Below the pieces are notes generated by a model. That model was not told the origin of the DNA and ran no database searches. It saw nothing but the letters and a program-made list of their open reading frames with translations. From Mesorhizobium sp. GbtcB19 (GTDB lineage: Bacteria; Pseudomonadota; Alphaproteobacteria; Rhizobiales; Rhizobiaceae), in the NCBI RefSeq assembly GCF_019091085.1, contig NZ_JAGXJY010000002.1, forward strand, positions 1 through 35,582: 35,582 bases of DNA, read 5' to 3'. Of this stretch, positions 25,429-33,783 are shown piece by piece. The position numbers were made by a program, and so were the translations under genes. How positions within the stretch are numbered: position 1 is the first letter of the stretch; each line of letters begins with the position of its first letter.

Positions 25429-25963
25429 ATTCCGCGGGCGTCCGCTGGCGACGCCAAAAAGCAATGCCATCCGTCCGACCACCGACCGCACCCGCGAGGC
25501 GGTGTTCAACGTTTTGGCGCATCGCCACGCCGAAAAGCTCGAAGGCGGCCGTGTGCTCGATCTCTTCGCGGGCACCGGTGCGCTGGGGCTGGAGGCGTTG
25601 TCGCGCGGCGCCTCCTACTGCGTCTTCATTGAGGAATCGACAGAGGGGCGTGGCCTGATCCGTGAGAATGTCGAAGCCTATGGGCTCACCGGCCGCACAA
25701 AAATCTTCCGGCGGGACGCCACCCATCTCGGCGAGGCCGGCACGATCTCGCCCTTTGGCCTGATCTTTGCCGATCCGCCTTACGGCAAAGGGCTTGGCGA
25801 GCGGGCGCTGCGCTCGGCCAAAGCCGGCGGCTGGCTGCTGCCCGGCGCGCTCTGCGTCGTCGAGGAGGCGGCCTCGGCGCCGTTCGAGCCGGGCGCCGGT
25901 TTTTCGGTGATCGATGAACGCAACTACGGTGAAACGATCATCCGGTTTATCGAGGCCAGCTAG
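25409..25963 (+). CDS. rsmD: 16S rRNA (guanine-966-N2)-methyltransferase
   Basis: A 184-residue SAM-dependent methyltransferase that methylates G966 of 16S rRNA during 30S assembly. MRIVGGEFRGRPL is the RsmD start; RPTTDRTREAVFNVL binds RNA; VLDLFAGTGALGLEALSRG is the SAM motif I; DPPY at residues 122-125 is the catalytic motif IV; NYGETIIRFI is the usual end. ATG 25409 has GAGGGGCGG upstream and overlaps the pseudouridine synthase gene by 20 bases, which couples two ribosomal-RNA modification enzymes. Upstream extension of the frame is only the other gene's shadow. Confidence 0.96.
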   Translation: MRIVGGEFRGRPLATPKSNAIRPTTDRTREAVFNVLAHRHAEKLEGGRVLDLFAGTGALGLEALSRGASYCVFIEESTEGRGLIRENVEAYGLTGRTKIFRRDATHLGEAGTISPFGLIFADPPYGKGLGERALRSAKAGGWLLPGALCVVEEAASAPFEPGAGFSVIDERNYGETIIRFIEAS

Positions 25964-26057
25964 GTTGTTCCAGCCGCGCCTCGAAAATGCCGAACAATTC
26001 ACTTTGCCTCGCCAGTAAACCTTGCCTATCGTCGCGCAACCGAGACCGGAGAACTTG

Positions 26058-27419
26058 ATGACATCTACGCGGATTGGGCTGCGCGCGGCGCTTCTTGTCG
26101 GCTCGCTGGCGCTGACGACGGCGGCTCCGGCCCGTGCGGCCGACGATGGCGACGTCAAGGATTTCCTGCTCGACAACGGCATGGAGGTGGTCGTCATCCC
26201 GGATCACCGCGCGCCGATCGTCACCCATATGGTCTGGTACAAGATCGGCAGCGCCGACGAGCCGCCGGGCAAATCCGGCATCGCGCATTTCTTCGAGCAT
26301 CTGATGTTCAAGGCCACGACCAACCATGCCGCGGGCGAGTTCGACCGCGCTGTGTCCGAGATCGGCGGCTCCAACAACGCCTTCACCTCCTACGACTACA
26401 CCGCCTTCCACGAGACGGTACCGCCTTCGGCGCTCGAACAGATGATGGGTTTCGAGGCCGATCGCATGCGCAACCTCATCCTGACCGACGATGTCATCAA
26501 GACCGAGCGCGACGTCATCCTGGAGGAGCGCCGCTCGCGCATCGACAGCAACCCGCAAGCGGTGCTCGATGAGGAGGTCGATGCCACGCTCTGGCAGAAC
26601 CAGCCCTACCGCATTCCGGTGATCGGGTGGATGCAGGAGATGGAGCAGCTGAACCGTCCCGACGCGAAAGCCTTCTATGACAATTACTACCGGCCGAACA
26701 ATGCGGTGCTGGTGGTCGCGGGCGACGTCGAGCCGGATGCCGTCAAGGCGATGGCCGAGCGCACCTACGGCAAGGTGGCGCGCGGCCCGGATCTGCGCCC
26801 GCGCATCCGTCCGGTCGAACCCGAGCAGAACACCAGGCGCACGGTGACGCTGACCGACGCGCGCGTTTCGGTGCCAAGCTTTTCCACGCAATGGGTGGTG
26901 CCGTCCTATCACACGGCCAAGCCCGGCGAGGCCGAGGCGCTCGATCTGCTTGCCGAGATCCTCGGTGGCGGCAACCGCAGCCGGCTCTATCAGGAGCTCG
27001 TCGTCAAGCAGGGGATCGCCTCTGAAGCGGCCGCCTATTTCCAGGGCACCATGCTCGATGCCACCAACTTCACCGTCTACGGCGCCCCGCGCGGCGACGC
27101 CAGGCTTGCCGATGTCGAGGCGGCGGTCGACGCCGAGATCGCCCGCATCGTCAAGGACGGCGTCAGCAATGACGAACTGGAGCGGGCCAAGACCCGCTAT
27201 GTGCGCTCGATGATCTTTGCCCGCGACAAGCAGGACGACATGGCCAACATGTATGGTTCGACACTTGCCACCGGCGGCAATGTCAAGGACGTCCAGGAAT
27301 GGCCGGATCGGATCCGCAAGGTCACCGCCGACGAGGTCAAGGCGGTCGCTGCCCGCTATCTGGCGCTCGATCATTCCACCACCGGTTATCTCTTGCCGCA
27401 GCAGCAGGCGGGGAATTGA
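26058..27419 (+). CDS. M16-family zinc metallopeptidase (catalytic subunit)
   Basis: A 453-residue exported protease of the pitrilysin/processing-peptidase family. A signal peptide ending at APARA precedes the first M16 domain. The inverted zinc motif HFFEH is at residues 77-81 with the catalytic Glu80, and the distal zinc Glu lies at 157 in [11 protein letters not shown]. The second half carries the non-catalytic M16C domain with [19 protein letters not shown] 26058 has GGAGAA upstream. It overlaps the next M16 gene (ATGATG) and forms an operon with it; such pairs make an active/inactive heterodimer. Confidence 0.95.
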   Translation: MTSTRIGLRAALLVGSLALTTAAPARAADDGDVKDFLLDNGMEVVVIPDHRAPIVTHMVWYKIGSADEPPGKSGIAHFFEHLMFKATTNHAAGEFDRAVSEIGGSNNAFTSYDYTAFHETVPPSALEQMMGFEADRMRNLILTDDVIKTERDVILEERRSRIDSNPQAVLDEEVDATLWQNQPYRIPVIGWMQEMEQLNRPDAKAFYDNYYRPNNAVLVVAGDVEPDAVKAMAERTYGKVARGPDLRPRIRPVEPEQNTRRTVTLTDARVSVPSFSTQWVVPSYHTAKPGEAEALDLLAEILGGGNRSRLYQELVVKQGIASEAAAYFQGTMLDATNFTVYGAPRGDARLADVEAAVDAEIARIVKDGVSNDELERAKTRYVRSMIFARDKQDDMANMYGSTLATGGNVKDVQEWPDRIRKVTADEVKAVAARYLALDHSTTGYLLPQQQAGN

Positions 27420-28930
27420 TGATGAGCATGGTTCATGCCAGCAACTTCCCTTCTCCCCTTGTGGGAGAAGGTGGATCGGCGCGCAGCGCCGAGACGGATG
27501 AGGGGTGGTCCAGGGAACGCAACGTCTCACTTCGCTGGAACACCCCTCATCCGTCGCCTTCGGCGACACCTTCTCCCACAAGGGGAGAAGGTAAAATCCA
27601 TCGCGCCGTCGCCACCCTTTGCTTTGCCCTGTTCTTCCTGCTCTTGCCGGCGCTCGCCGCCCGCGCGGAGATGAACATCCAGGAGGTGAAGTCGAAGAAG
27701 GGCATCGCCGCTTGGCTGGTGGAGGATCATTCGATCCCGCTGATTTCAGTTCGCTTCGTCTTCGATGGCGGCAGCGCGCAGGATCCGGCCGGCAAGGACG
27801 GCCTGGTCAACCTTATGACCGGCCTGTTCGACGAAGGCGCCGGCGACCTCGACAGCGATGCCTTCCAGCAGAAGCTCGACGATGCCGGCGCCGAGATGAG
27901 CTTCCAGGCCGCGCGCGACGGCACCTACGGCTCGATGCGCATGCTGTCGGAGGAGAAGAACGAGGCTTTCGGCCTGCTGAAGCTTGCCGTCAACCAGCCG
28001 CGTTTCGACCAGGCGCCGATCGACCGTATCCGGGCGCAGGTGCTCTTCGGCATCCTCGCCAACGAGCGCGATCCGAACACGGTGGCGCAGCAGCGCTGGC
28101 TGCGCGCCATCTATGGCGAGCATCCTTATTCGCGCTCCGACCAGGGGACGAAGGACAGCCTGACCACCATTACCGCCGATGACATCAAGGCTTTCCACAA
28201 GGCCAATTTCGCCCGTGGCGGGCTGCATGTGGCAGTGGTCGGCGACATCGATGCCGCGACGCTGAGCGACAAGCTGGACGAGGTGTTCGGCGATTTGCCC
28301 GAAAAGCAGACATTGGCTCCGGTGGCGGATGTCACGCCAAAGCTCGGGCAGCAGCTCGAAGTGAATTACGACTTGCCGCAGACTTCGCTGCAGCTTGCCT
28401 GGCCGGGCGTGAAGCGCAGCGATCCGGATTTCTTTGCCGCGGTCCTGATGAACGAGATACTCGGCGGCTCGACCTTCACCTCTCGGCTCTTCGCCGAAGT
28501 GCGCGAGAAGCGCGGCCTTGCCTATGGCGTCAGCTCCGATCTCATCGACAATGAGCATTCCCACGCGCTGCTGGTGACGACGGCGACGCGTTCGGACCGC
28601 GCGGCCGAAACGCTTTCGATCGTGCGCCAGGTGGTGAAGGACATGGCCGAGAACGGCCCCACCGAGGAGGAGCTCGCAGCCATCAAGAAATACATGATCG
28701 GCGCCTACGCCATCAACAATCTGGATTCCTCCAGCTCCATCGCCGCGACGCTGGTCGAGCTGCAGGTCGACGATCTCGGCATCGACTACATGAAGCGTCG
28801 CGCCTCGCTCATCGACGCGGTGACGCTGGCCGACGTCAAGGCGGCGGCAAAGAAGCTTCTGTCGGCCGAACCCGCCGTGATGGTCATCGGCCCGCCGCTG
28901 GTGCAGGTGGCGGGGAGCGGCAAGGGATGA
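27419..28930 (+). CDS. M16-family peptidase-like protein without the zinc motif
   Basis: A 503-residue partner of the preceding protease. Its first M16 domain has GKDGLVNLMTGLFDEGAGDL where the active enzyme has HxxEH, so it is probably a non-catalytic subunit; the second domain keeps NEILGGSTFTSRLFAEVREK, the substrate-binding RGLAYGVSS and its neighbours. ATG 27419 or 27422 overlaps the upstream stop. Residues about 11 to 58 are encoded by an inverted-repeat element (27449-27591), and the signal peptide (VATLCFALFFLLLPALAARA) comes only after it, at about residues 62-82. Such an N-terminal extension is abnormal and could impair export. The gene ends in an ATGA overlap with the patatin gene. 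Confidence 0.92.
   Translation: MMSMVHASNFPSPLVGEGGSARSAETDEGWSRERNVSLRWNTPHPSPSATPSPTRGEGKIHRAVATLCFALFFLLLPALAARAEMNIQEVKSKKGIAAWLVEDHSIPLISVRFVFDGGSAQDPAGKDGLVNLMTGLFDEGAGDLDSDAFQQKLDDAGAEMSFQAARDGTYGSMRMLSEEKNEAFGLLKLAVNQPRFDQAPIDRIRAQVLFGILANERDPNTVAQQRWLRAIYGEHPYSRSDQGTKDSLTTITADDIKAFHKANFARGGLHVAVVGDIDAATLSDKLDEVFGDLPEKQTLAPVADVTPKLGQQLEVNYDLPQTSLQLAWPGVKRSDPDFFAAVLMNEILGGSTFTSRLFAEVREKRGLAYGVSSDLIDNEHSHALLVTTATRSDRAAETLSIVRQVVKDMAENGPTEEELAAIKKYMIGAYAINNLDSSSSIAATLVELQVDDLGIDYMKRRASLIDAVTLADVKAAAKKLLSAEPAVMVIGPPLVQVAGSGKG
27449..27591. mobile_element. RIME-like composite palindromic element, read in frame
   Basis: A 143-bp element bounded by perfect 25-bp inverted repeats (27449-27473 and 27567-27591), each itself a hairpin (CTTCTCCC, CTTGT, GGGAGAAG). 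Inside are a second perfect inverted pair, GACGGATGAGGGGTG at 27493-27507 and its complement at 27541-27555, and small hairpins. The CTTCTCCCC...GGATGAGGGG pattern matches the RIME-type intergenic elements of Rhizobium and relatives; here two such modules face each other. It lacks any transposase, so it would have moved in trans or by unknown means. It lies inside the second M16 gene without a stop codon in the reading frame. Confidence 0.85.
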
Positions 28931-29784
28931 GCCCGACCTTCGGGGTAGCCTTCGGCGGCGGCGGCGCGCGCGGTCTCGCGCACATCCATATCATCGAGGC
29001 TCTCGACGAGCTCGGCATCACGCCGGTGGCGATCGCGGGCTCGTCCATCGGCGCCATCATGGGCGCCGGCATGGCCGCCGGCATGACCGGAGCGCAGGTC
29101 CACGAATACTCCCGCTCGATCCTCGGCAGCCGCGCCGAAATGGCCGCGCGCATGTGGCGCTCGCGGCCGGGCACGATCGCCGAAGCCATGCAGGGCGGCA
29201 TACGCGTCGGCCAGTTCAACATCGAGCGTATCCTGAAGGCTTTCCTGCCTGGGGATATTCCCGCTACCTTCGAAGAGCTGAAGATCCCGCTCAAGGTCAC
29301 GGCGACCGACTATTTCGGCCACAAGCTCGCGGTGTTCGCCGAGGGTGAATTGCATTCGGCGCTCGCGGCCTCGGCCGCCATCCCGGCGGTGTTCCGGCCG
29401 GTGGTGCGCAATGACTGCCTGCTGATCGACGGCGGCATCTACAATCCCGTCCCTTTCGATCTGCTCGAAAGGGACGCCGACATCATCATTGCGATCGACG
29501 TGGTCGGCGCGCCGAGCGATGCCGAGCGCCGGCATCCGACCACGGTCGACCTGATGTATGGCGCTTCGCAACTGATGATGCAGTCGATCATCGCCAACAA
29601 GCTGCAGCAGTCTCAGCCCCATATCCTGATACGTCCGAAAGTCTCGAAATACCGCGTGCTCGATTTCCTCAAGATCGAGGCGTTGATGGCTGAGACGGTC
29701 GAGATCAAGGACGAACTGAAGCGCGCCGTCGAGAAGGCGGTGGAAGCGCATGGCGGCGGCCGGGGCAAGAAGAAAGTGGTCTGA
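28927..29784 (+). CDS. Patatin-like phospholipase
   Basis: A 285-residue serine lipid acyl hydrolase. The oxyanion-hole loop is AFGGGGARGLAHI (residues 8-20), the nucleophile elbow is GSSIG at 38-42 with Ser40, and the catalytic Asp is Asp168 in LLIDGGIYNPVP, giving the Ser-Asp dyad of patatin-like enzymes. The C-terminal tail is highly basic (GRGKKKVV). No signal peptide is seen. ATG 28927 overlaps the stop of the preceding gene (ATGA), so it belongs to the M16 operon; a joint role in envelope maintenance is inference. Confidence 0.94.
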   Translation: MSPTFGVAFGGGGARGLAHIHIIEALDELGITPVAIAGSSIGAIMGAGMAAGMTGAQVHEYSRSILGSRAEMAARMWRSRPGTIAEAMQGGIRVGQFNIERILKAFLPGDIPATFEELKIPLKVTATDYFGHKLAVFAEGELHSALAASAAIPAVFRPVVRNDCLLIDGGIYNPVPFDLLERDADIIIAIDVVGAPSDAERRHPTTVDLMYGASQLMMQSIIANKLQQSQPHILIRPKVSKYRVLDFLKIEALMAETVEIKDELKRAVEKAVEAHGGGRGKKKVV

Positions 29785-29978
29785 CAGGCCCTCGCGGCGG
29801 CCTCCCTTCAGGCGGATGGGATGGCGACCGAGGTCCGACGCCTGAAGTCTGATGGGGCGGGGCATAGGTCTCTTATAAGGTTGGACCTAAGAATAACGTG
29901 AAGTATTCTTTATACCCGATTTGGCCGAGTTCATGCCTAAATTTGAGGCTTGTCACGAAGTCTTCATTGAATTGCCCG

Positions 29979-30007
29979 TTGACGCACCCTGCGGTAGAGT
30001 TAATAAT
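29979..30007 (+). promoter_or_regulatory. Candidate sigma-70-type promoter for the secretion operon
   Basis: TTGACG (29979-29984), 17 bases, then AATAAT (30002-30007) in an A+T-rich region. Transcription would begin near 30014, leaving a leader of about 350 bases before the presumed ABC start at 30363. Hexamers and spacing are seen; activity is inferred. Confidence 0.45.
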
Positions 30008-30136
30008 ATCCTAATATAAGGTAGCGCAAATAATCTCCCGACCGGCAACAACGAGTTTCAGCGCTACTGCGGGTGGGAAATTTGCAGGGCGGCTTTCATA
30101 GCCGTCGTCGCCGTCAATCACTGAACCATCGCCTGT

Positions 30137-30168
30137 CCGTGAACCGCCTTTGGGCGGGCTGTTCACGG
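30137..30168. other. Stable hairpin in the leader of the secretion operon
   Basis: CCGTGAAC and GTTCACGG form a perfect eight-base stem, with a further CGCC/GGCG pairing inside. It is followed within a few bases by GGGGTTTTC, so it might act as an attenuator, a leader RNA fold or a protein-binding operator. Confidence 0.4.
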
Positions 30169-30362
30169 GCTGGGGTTTTCGGTCGTTCGTGGTCGCATGG
30201 CGTTGTGATCTTTTTTCTCCCGCGAAGTTGGGTGCCGAACGGTTTTCGGCATGGGGGTCGGCTGCCTTGCACGGCCAATCCGCCCATGGCGGCAGCGGAC
30301 GCGTTCGGGGATGTGAAAGGCGGGTCGTGGCTGTGGGGTTCAGTAACGCGTCGCTCCGGTTG

Positions 30363-32408
30363 ATGCACACAACCGTTGGTTCGGCGCAGACGAAGGTGCG
30401 GCTTTTCGGCCTGGCCCTCGTCGCATGCGTCGTCATGTTCTTTCTTTTCGGCTTCGGCCGGCATGCATCGACGGGCTCGATGCTCGTGGCGGCCGCGATG
30501 GCGGGTTTCGGTGGCTTGGCCATCCTCCGCGCCCGCGGCGACGCTGCGCAAGAGCCGGTGCAAAACGCCGTGGATAGCGCGCCCCCTCGCACCGTCACAC
30601 CTGGCAAGACGCCGCCGAAAAAGACAGGCCGCCGGCCGGCCGGCTCGGCTCGCTCGGAGCTTGCCGCGGCACTTGCCAGCTGCCGCTCCGCCTTCCTGGC
30701 GGTCGGCCTGTTCAGCGGCATGCTCAATGTGCTGATGCTTGCGGGCTCGCTCTACATGCTCGAGGTCTATGATCGCGTGCTGCCGAGCCGCAGCCTGCCG
30801 ACGCTCGTCGGCATTTCGATATTGCTCATCATTCTCTATTGCGGGCAGGGCTTTCTCGATTTCGTGCGGGCGCGGGTCCTTGTGCGGGTCGGCGGCGCGC
30901 TCGACGAGGCGCTCGGTCGGCGCGTCTATACCTCGATGCTGAGATTGCCGCTCAAGGCCAGCCGCGAGGGCGACAGCCTTCAGCCGATGCGCGATCTCGA
31001 CAGCGTGCGCGGCTTCCTGTCCGGCATGGGCCCGACGGCTCTGTTCGACCTGCCGTGGATGCCGATCTATCTCGTCATCATCTTCATGTTTCATTGGGTG
31101 CTTGGCGTGACTGCTCTGTTCGGGGCAATCGTTCTGGTCGTGCTGACCCTGCTCGCCGAGCGGTTGACGCGACGGCCGGTAGCAGCCGCCACCTTGAGCG
31201 GTAACCGGCGCGGCGGGCTTATCGCTGCCGGCACTCGCAATGCTGAAGTCGTCGCCGCCATGGGCATGGCCGGCGGGCTGGCTTCGCGCTGGGAAGATGC
31301 CAACGTCGAATTCATTGCCGACCAGCGCAAGGTGAGCGACGTCGCGGGCAGCTTTGGTGCCGTGTCGAAAGTGCTGCGCATGCTGCTCCAGTCCGCCATG
31401 CTCGGCATCGGCGCCTGGCTGGTGATCGAAGAGCAGGCGTCGGCGGGCATCATCATCGCCGCTTCCATCCTCAGCGGCCGCGCGCTGGCGCCGGTCGATC
31501 TCGCGATCGCCAATTGGAAGGGTTTCGTCGGCGCACGCCAGGGCTGGCAACGGTTGAGCCGGGTGCTTGCGGCCATGCCCGCCGAGACTGAACCCATGCT
31601 GCTGCCGGCGCCAAGCGCCAATGTCGTGATGCACGGTGCGGCCATCGTGGCCCCGGGGACCCAGAGGCTGCTGGTGCAGGATGCCAGCTTCGCCGTGGAA
31701 GCCGGCCACGGGCTCGGCATCATCGGTCCGAGCGGCTCGGGAAAATCCACCCTGGTGCGGGCCCTCGTCGGGGCCTGGCAACCCGTCAGCGGCCGCGTCA
31801 AGCTCGACGGAGCCGATCTCGACCAGTGGTCCTCGCAGGAGCGCGGTCGCCATATCGGCTACCTGCCGCAGGACGTGGAGCTGTTTGCCGGCACCGTCGC
31901 CGAAAACATCTCCCGCTTTGATCCGGACGCCGACGCGGATGCGATCATCGCCGCGGCCAAGTCGGCTGGCGCGCATGAGTTGATCGTGGGCTTCCGCCAA
32001 GGCTACGAAACCGAGATCGGCGAGCATGGCGAGGCGCTGTCGGCCGGCCAGCGCCAGCGCATTGCTTTGGCCCGCGCACTCTATCGCGATCCGTTCCTCG
32101 TGGTGCTCGACGAGCCGAATTCCAACCTCGACATGGACGGCGAGCAGGCCCTGATCCGCGCGATGCTCGGCGTTCGCGAGCGCGGCGGCGTGGTTGTCAT
32201 CGTCGCCCATCGTCCGAACGTGCTGACGGCCGTCGATTTCGTCCTGGCGATGAACCAGGGGCGCATCCACGACTTCGGGCCGAAGGAAGAGATCTTCGCA
32301 AAGATGTTCCCGACGTTGCGGCCGGTCCCCGCGGCCACTCCGCCGCTGCGGGTGTCCGCCGAAGGTACACATCAGGCCGTCGCCAACGGAGCCGAGGGAG
32401 GGAACTGA
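30363..32408 (+). CDS. Type I secretion ABC transporter (PrtD/HlyB-like permease-ATPase)
   Basis: A 681-residue inner-membrane exporter subunit. Two hydrophobic segments and a linker precede the six-helix ABC membrane domain, which begins FLAVGLFSGMLNVLMLAGSL and includes GMGPTALFDLPWMPIYLVII, typical of PrtD-type T1SS ATPases. The nucleotide-binding domain has Walker A GPSGSGKST at 455-463, Q-loop IGYLPQDVELFAG, signature LSAGQRQRIALARAL from 559, Walker B FLVVLDEPNSNLD and the His switch VIVAHRP. No C39 peptidase domain is present, so the cargo should carry a C-terminal signal. The start is uncertain: ATG 30363 is chosen, with GTG 30327 and others upstream in frame. The HlyD gene follows at once. 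Confidence 0.94.
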   Translation: MHTTVGSAQTKVRLFGLALVACVVMFFLFGFGRHASTGSMLVAAAMAGFGGLAILRARGDAAQEPVQNAVDSAPPRTVTPGKTPPKKTGRRPAGSARSELAAALASCRSAFLAVGLFSGMLNVLMLAGSLYMLEVYDRVLPSRSLPTLVGISILLIILYCGQGFLDFVRARVLVRVGGALDEALGRRVYTSMLRLPLKASREGDSLQPMRDLDSVRGFLSGMGPTALFDLPWMPIYLVIIFMFHWVLGVTALFGAIVLVVLTLLAERLTRRPVAAATLSGNRRGGLIAAGTRNAEVVAAMGMAGGLASRWEDANVEFIADQRKVSDVAGSFGAVSKVLRMLLQSAMLGIGAWLVIEEQASAGIIIAASILSGRALAPVDLAIANWKGFVGARQGWQRLSRVLAAMPAETEPMLLPAPSANVVMHGAAIVAPGTQRLLVQDASFAVEAGHGLGIIGPSGSGKSTLVRALVGAWQPVSGRVKLDGADLDQWSSQERGRHIGYLPQDVELFAGTVAENISRFDPDADADAIIAAAKSAGAHELIVGFRQGYETEIGEHGEALSAGQRQRIALARALYRDPFLVVLDEPNSNLDMDGEQALIRAMLGVRERGGVVVIVAHRPNVLTAVDFVLAMNQGRIHDFGPKEEIFAKMFPTLRPVPAATPPLRVSAEGTHQAVANGAEGGN

Positions 32409-32409
32409 C

Positions 32410-33711
32410 ATGGCTGCCCTGAGCGCCTCCCATGCGTCGATCCGCTTCTACACACGGCTCGGACTCGGAGCCGTGCTTCTGCTTGCCGGTGGCGTGGGCG
32501 GCTGGGCATCGGTCACCGAGATAGCCGGCGCGGTCATCGCGCCCGGCACGCTCGTCGTCGATTCCCACGTCAAGAACGTGCAGCATGCGACCGGCGGCGT
32601 CATTGCCGAGGTCGATGCCCGCGACGGCGACAAGGTGAAAGCCGGCGACCTCCTGCTGCGTCTCGACCGTATCGTTCCGGCCGCCAATCTTGCGGTGGTC
32701 AGTAAGGCGCTCGACCAGCTCGCGGCGCGCAAGGCCCGTCTCGATTCGGAGCGACGCGGCAGCGACGCCATCGTCTTCCCGCCCGATCTTCTGGACCGCG
32801 TCGCCGATCCCGACGTTGCCGAGGCGGTGGCCGGAGAAAAGCAGCATTTCGAGACCCGGCGCACCTCCCGCACCGGGCAGAAGAGCCAGCTTGCGGAACG
32901 CATCGCCCAGCTGGAAAAGGAGATCGCCGGCGACGCCGCGCAGGCGGATGCCAACAGCAAGGAGATCGAGCTTGAGCAAAAGGAGCTCGCTTCGGTGCGC
33001 GCGCTCTGGGCCAAAAAGCTCATCTCCATCGATCGCCTGACTTCGACCGAGCGCGAGGCCACGCGCCTCGACGGCGAACGCGGCCAGCTCGTTGCCGCCC
33101 AGGCGCAGGCCGAGGGGAAGATCGCCGAGATCAAGCTGCAGATCATCCAGATCGATCTCGATCTCAGCACCGAAGTGAACAAGGACCTGCGCGACGTCGA
33201 CGGCCAGATGGGCGAGCTCCTGGAACGCAAGGTCGCCGCCGAGGACCAACTGAAGCGGGTCGACATCCGCGCGCCGCAGGACGGTGTCGTGCAGCAGTCG
33301 ATCGCCTATACGATCGGCGGCGTGGTGAAACCGGGCGAGACGATCATGCAGGTCGTTCCCGACAATGACAGCCTTGCCGTGGAAGCCAGGATCGCGCCCA
33401 GCGACATCGACAAGCTGTGGGTCGGCCAGTCTGCCTCACTGCGATTTTCGGCATTCAACACGCGCACCACACCGCAGATCGACGGTGTCGTCGAGCGAAC
33501 CTCGCCCGACATCGCCACCGATCAGCGTACCGGCGCCAGCTACTACACCGTGCGCATCAAGACGACTGCCGCCCAGGTTGCGCGCCTCGGCGAGGTCAAG
33601 CTGTTGCCCGGCATGCCGGTGGAATCCTTCATCAAGACCGAGGACCGCTCGGTGATCTCCTACCTGGTGAAGCCGTTACGGGACCAGATCATCCGCGCCT
33701 TCAGACAGTGA
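32410..33711 (+). CDS. HlyD-family type I secretion periplasmic adaptor (PrtE-like)
   Basis: A 433-residue membrane-fusion protein linking the ABC exporter to an outer-membrane TolC-like channel. One membrane helix lies near residues 17-36 (LGLGAVLLLAGGVGGWASV), then the lipoyl half (GGVIAEVDARDGDKVKAGDL), a long coiled-coil hairpin of about 150 residues, the second lipoyl half (VDIRAPQDGVVQQSI, VVKPGETIMQVVPDND) and a beta-barrel domain ending in the conserved LLPGMPVESFIKTEDRS and SYLVKPLRDQIIRAFR. GGGAGGGAA precedes ATG 32410, one base after the ABC stop. No TolC gene is in view; it is usually encoded elsewhere in rhizobia. Confidence 0.96.
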   Translation: MAALSASHASIRFYTRLGLGAVLLLAGGVGGWASVTEIAGAVIAPGTLVVDSHVKNVQHATGGVIAEVDARDGDKVKAGDLLLRLDRIVPAANLAVVSKALDQLAARKARLDSERRGSDAIVFPPDLLDRVADPDVAEAVAGEKQHFETRRTSRTGQKSQLAERIAQLEKEIAGDAAQADANSKEIELEQKELASVRALWAKKLISIDRLTSTEREATRLDGERGQLVAAQAQAEGKIAEIKLQIIQIDLDLSTEVNKDLRDVDGQMGELLERKVAAEDQLKRVDIRAPQDGVVQQSIAYTIGGVVKPGETIMQVVPDNDSLAVEARIAPSDIDKLWVGQSASLRFSAFNTRTTPQIDGVVERTSPDIATDQRTGASYYTVRIKTTAAQVARLGEVKLLPGMPVESFIKTEDRSVISYLVKPLRDQIIRAFRQ

Positions 33712-33712
33712 G

Positions 33713-33727
33713 CCCGCCTCGCGCGGG
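33713..33727 (+). other. Small hairpin between adaptor and substrate genes
   Basis: CCCGC, loop CTCGC, GCGGG, directly after the adaptor stop. No T-run follows, so it is unlikely to be a full terminator; it might protect or process the mRNA so that the substrate is made in different amounts from the exporter. Confidence 0.25.
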
Positions 33728-33783
33728 AAAATGGAAACAGCAGATACGGAACGCAACCGCAGTCAAATTCAAGAGGAAACGTC

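Larger units (their letters stand above)
29785..30362. other. Long leader region of the type I secretion operon
   Basis: No gene is supported in this 578-base stretch. Its first half is much richer in A+T than its surroundings (29880-30040), the usual mark of a promoter region; its second half is G+C-rich with a strong hairpin. An open frame runs from 30150 into the ABC transporter but its residues are low-complexity and lack family similarity. Confidence 0.5.

Noticed and set aside
23488..25575. 695-codon open frame antisense to the pseudouridine synthase
   Set aside because: Its apparent repeats are the complement of the real gene's tail repeats; no ribosome binding site or domain.
29821..29901. 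Short ORF starting at ATG 29821 after the lipase gene
   Set aside because: Only 26 codons, no convincing ribosome binding site and no conserved-looking content.
30114..32411. 765-codon open frame antisense to the ABC exporter
   Set aside because: No family motif; composition rich in His, Arg and Gln, a shadow of the exporter codons.
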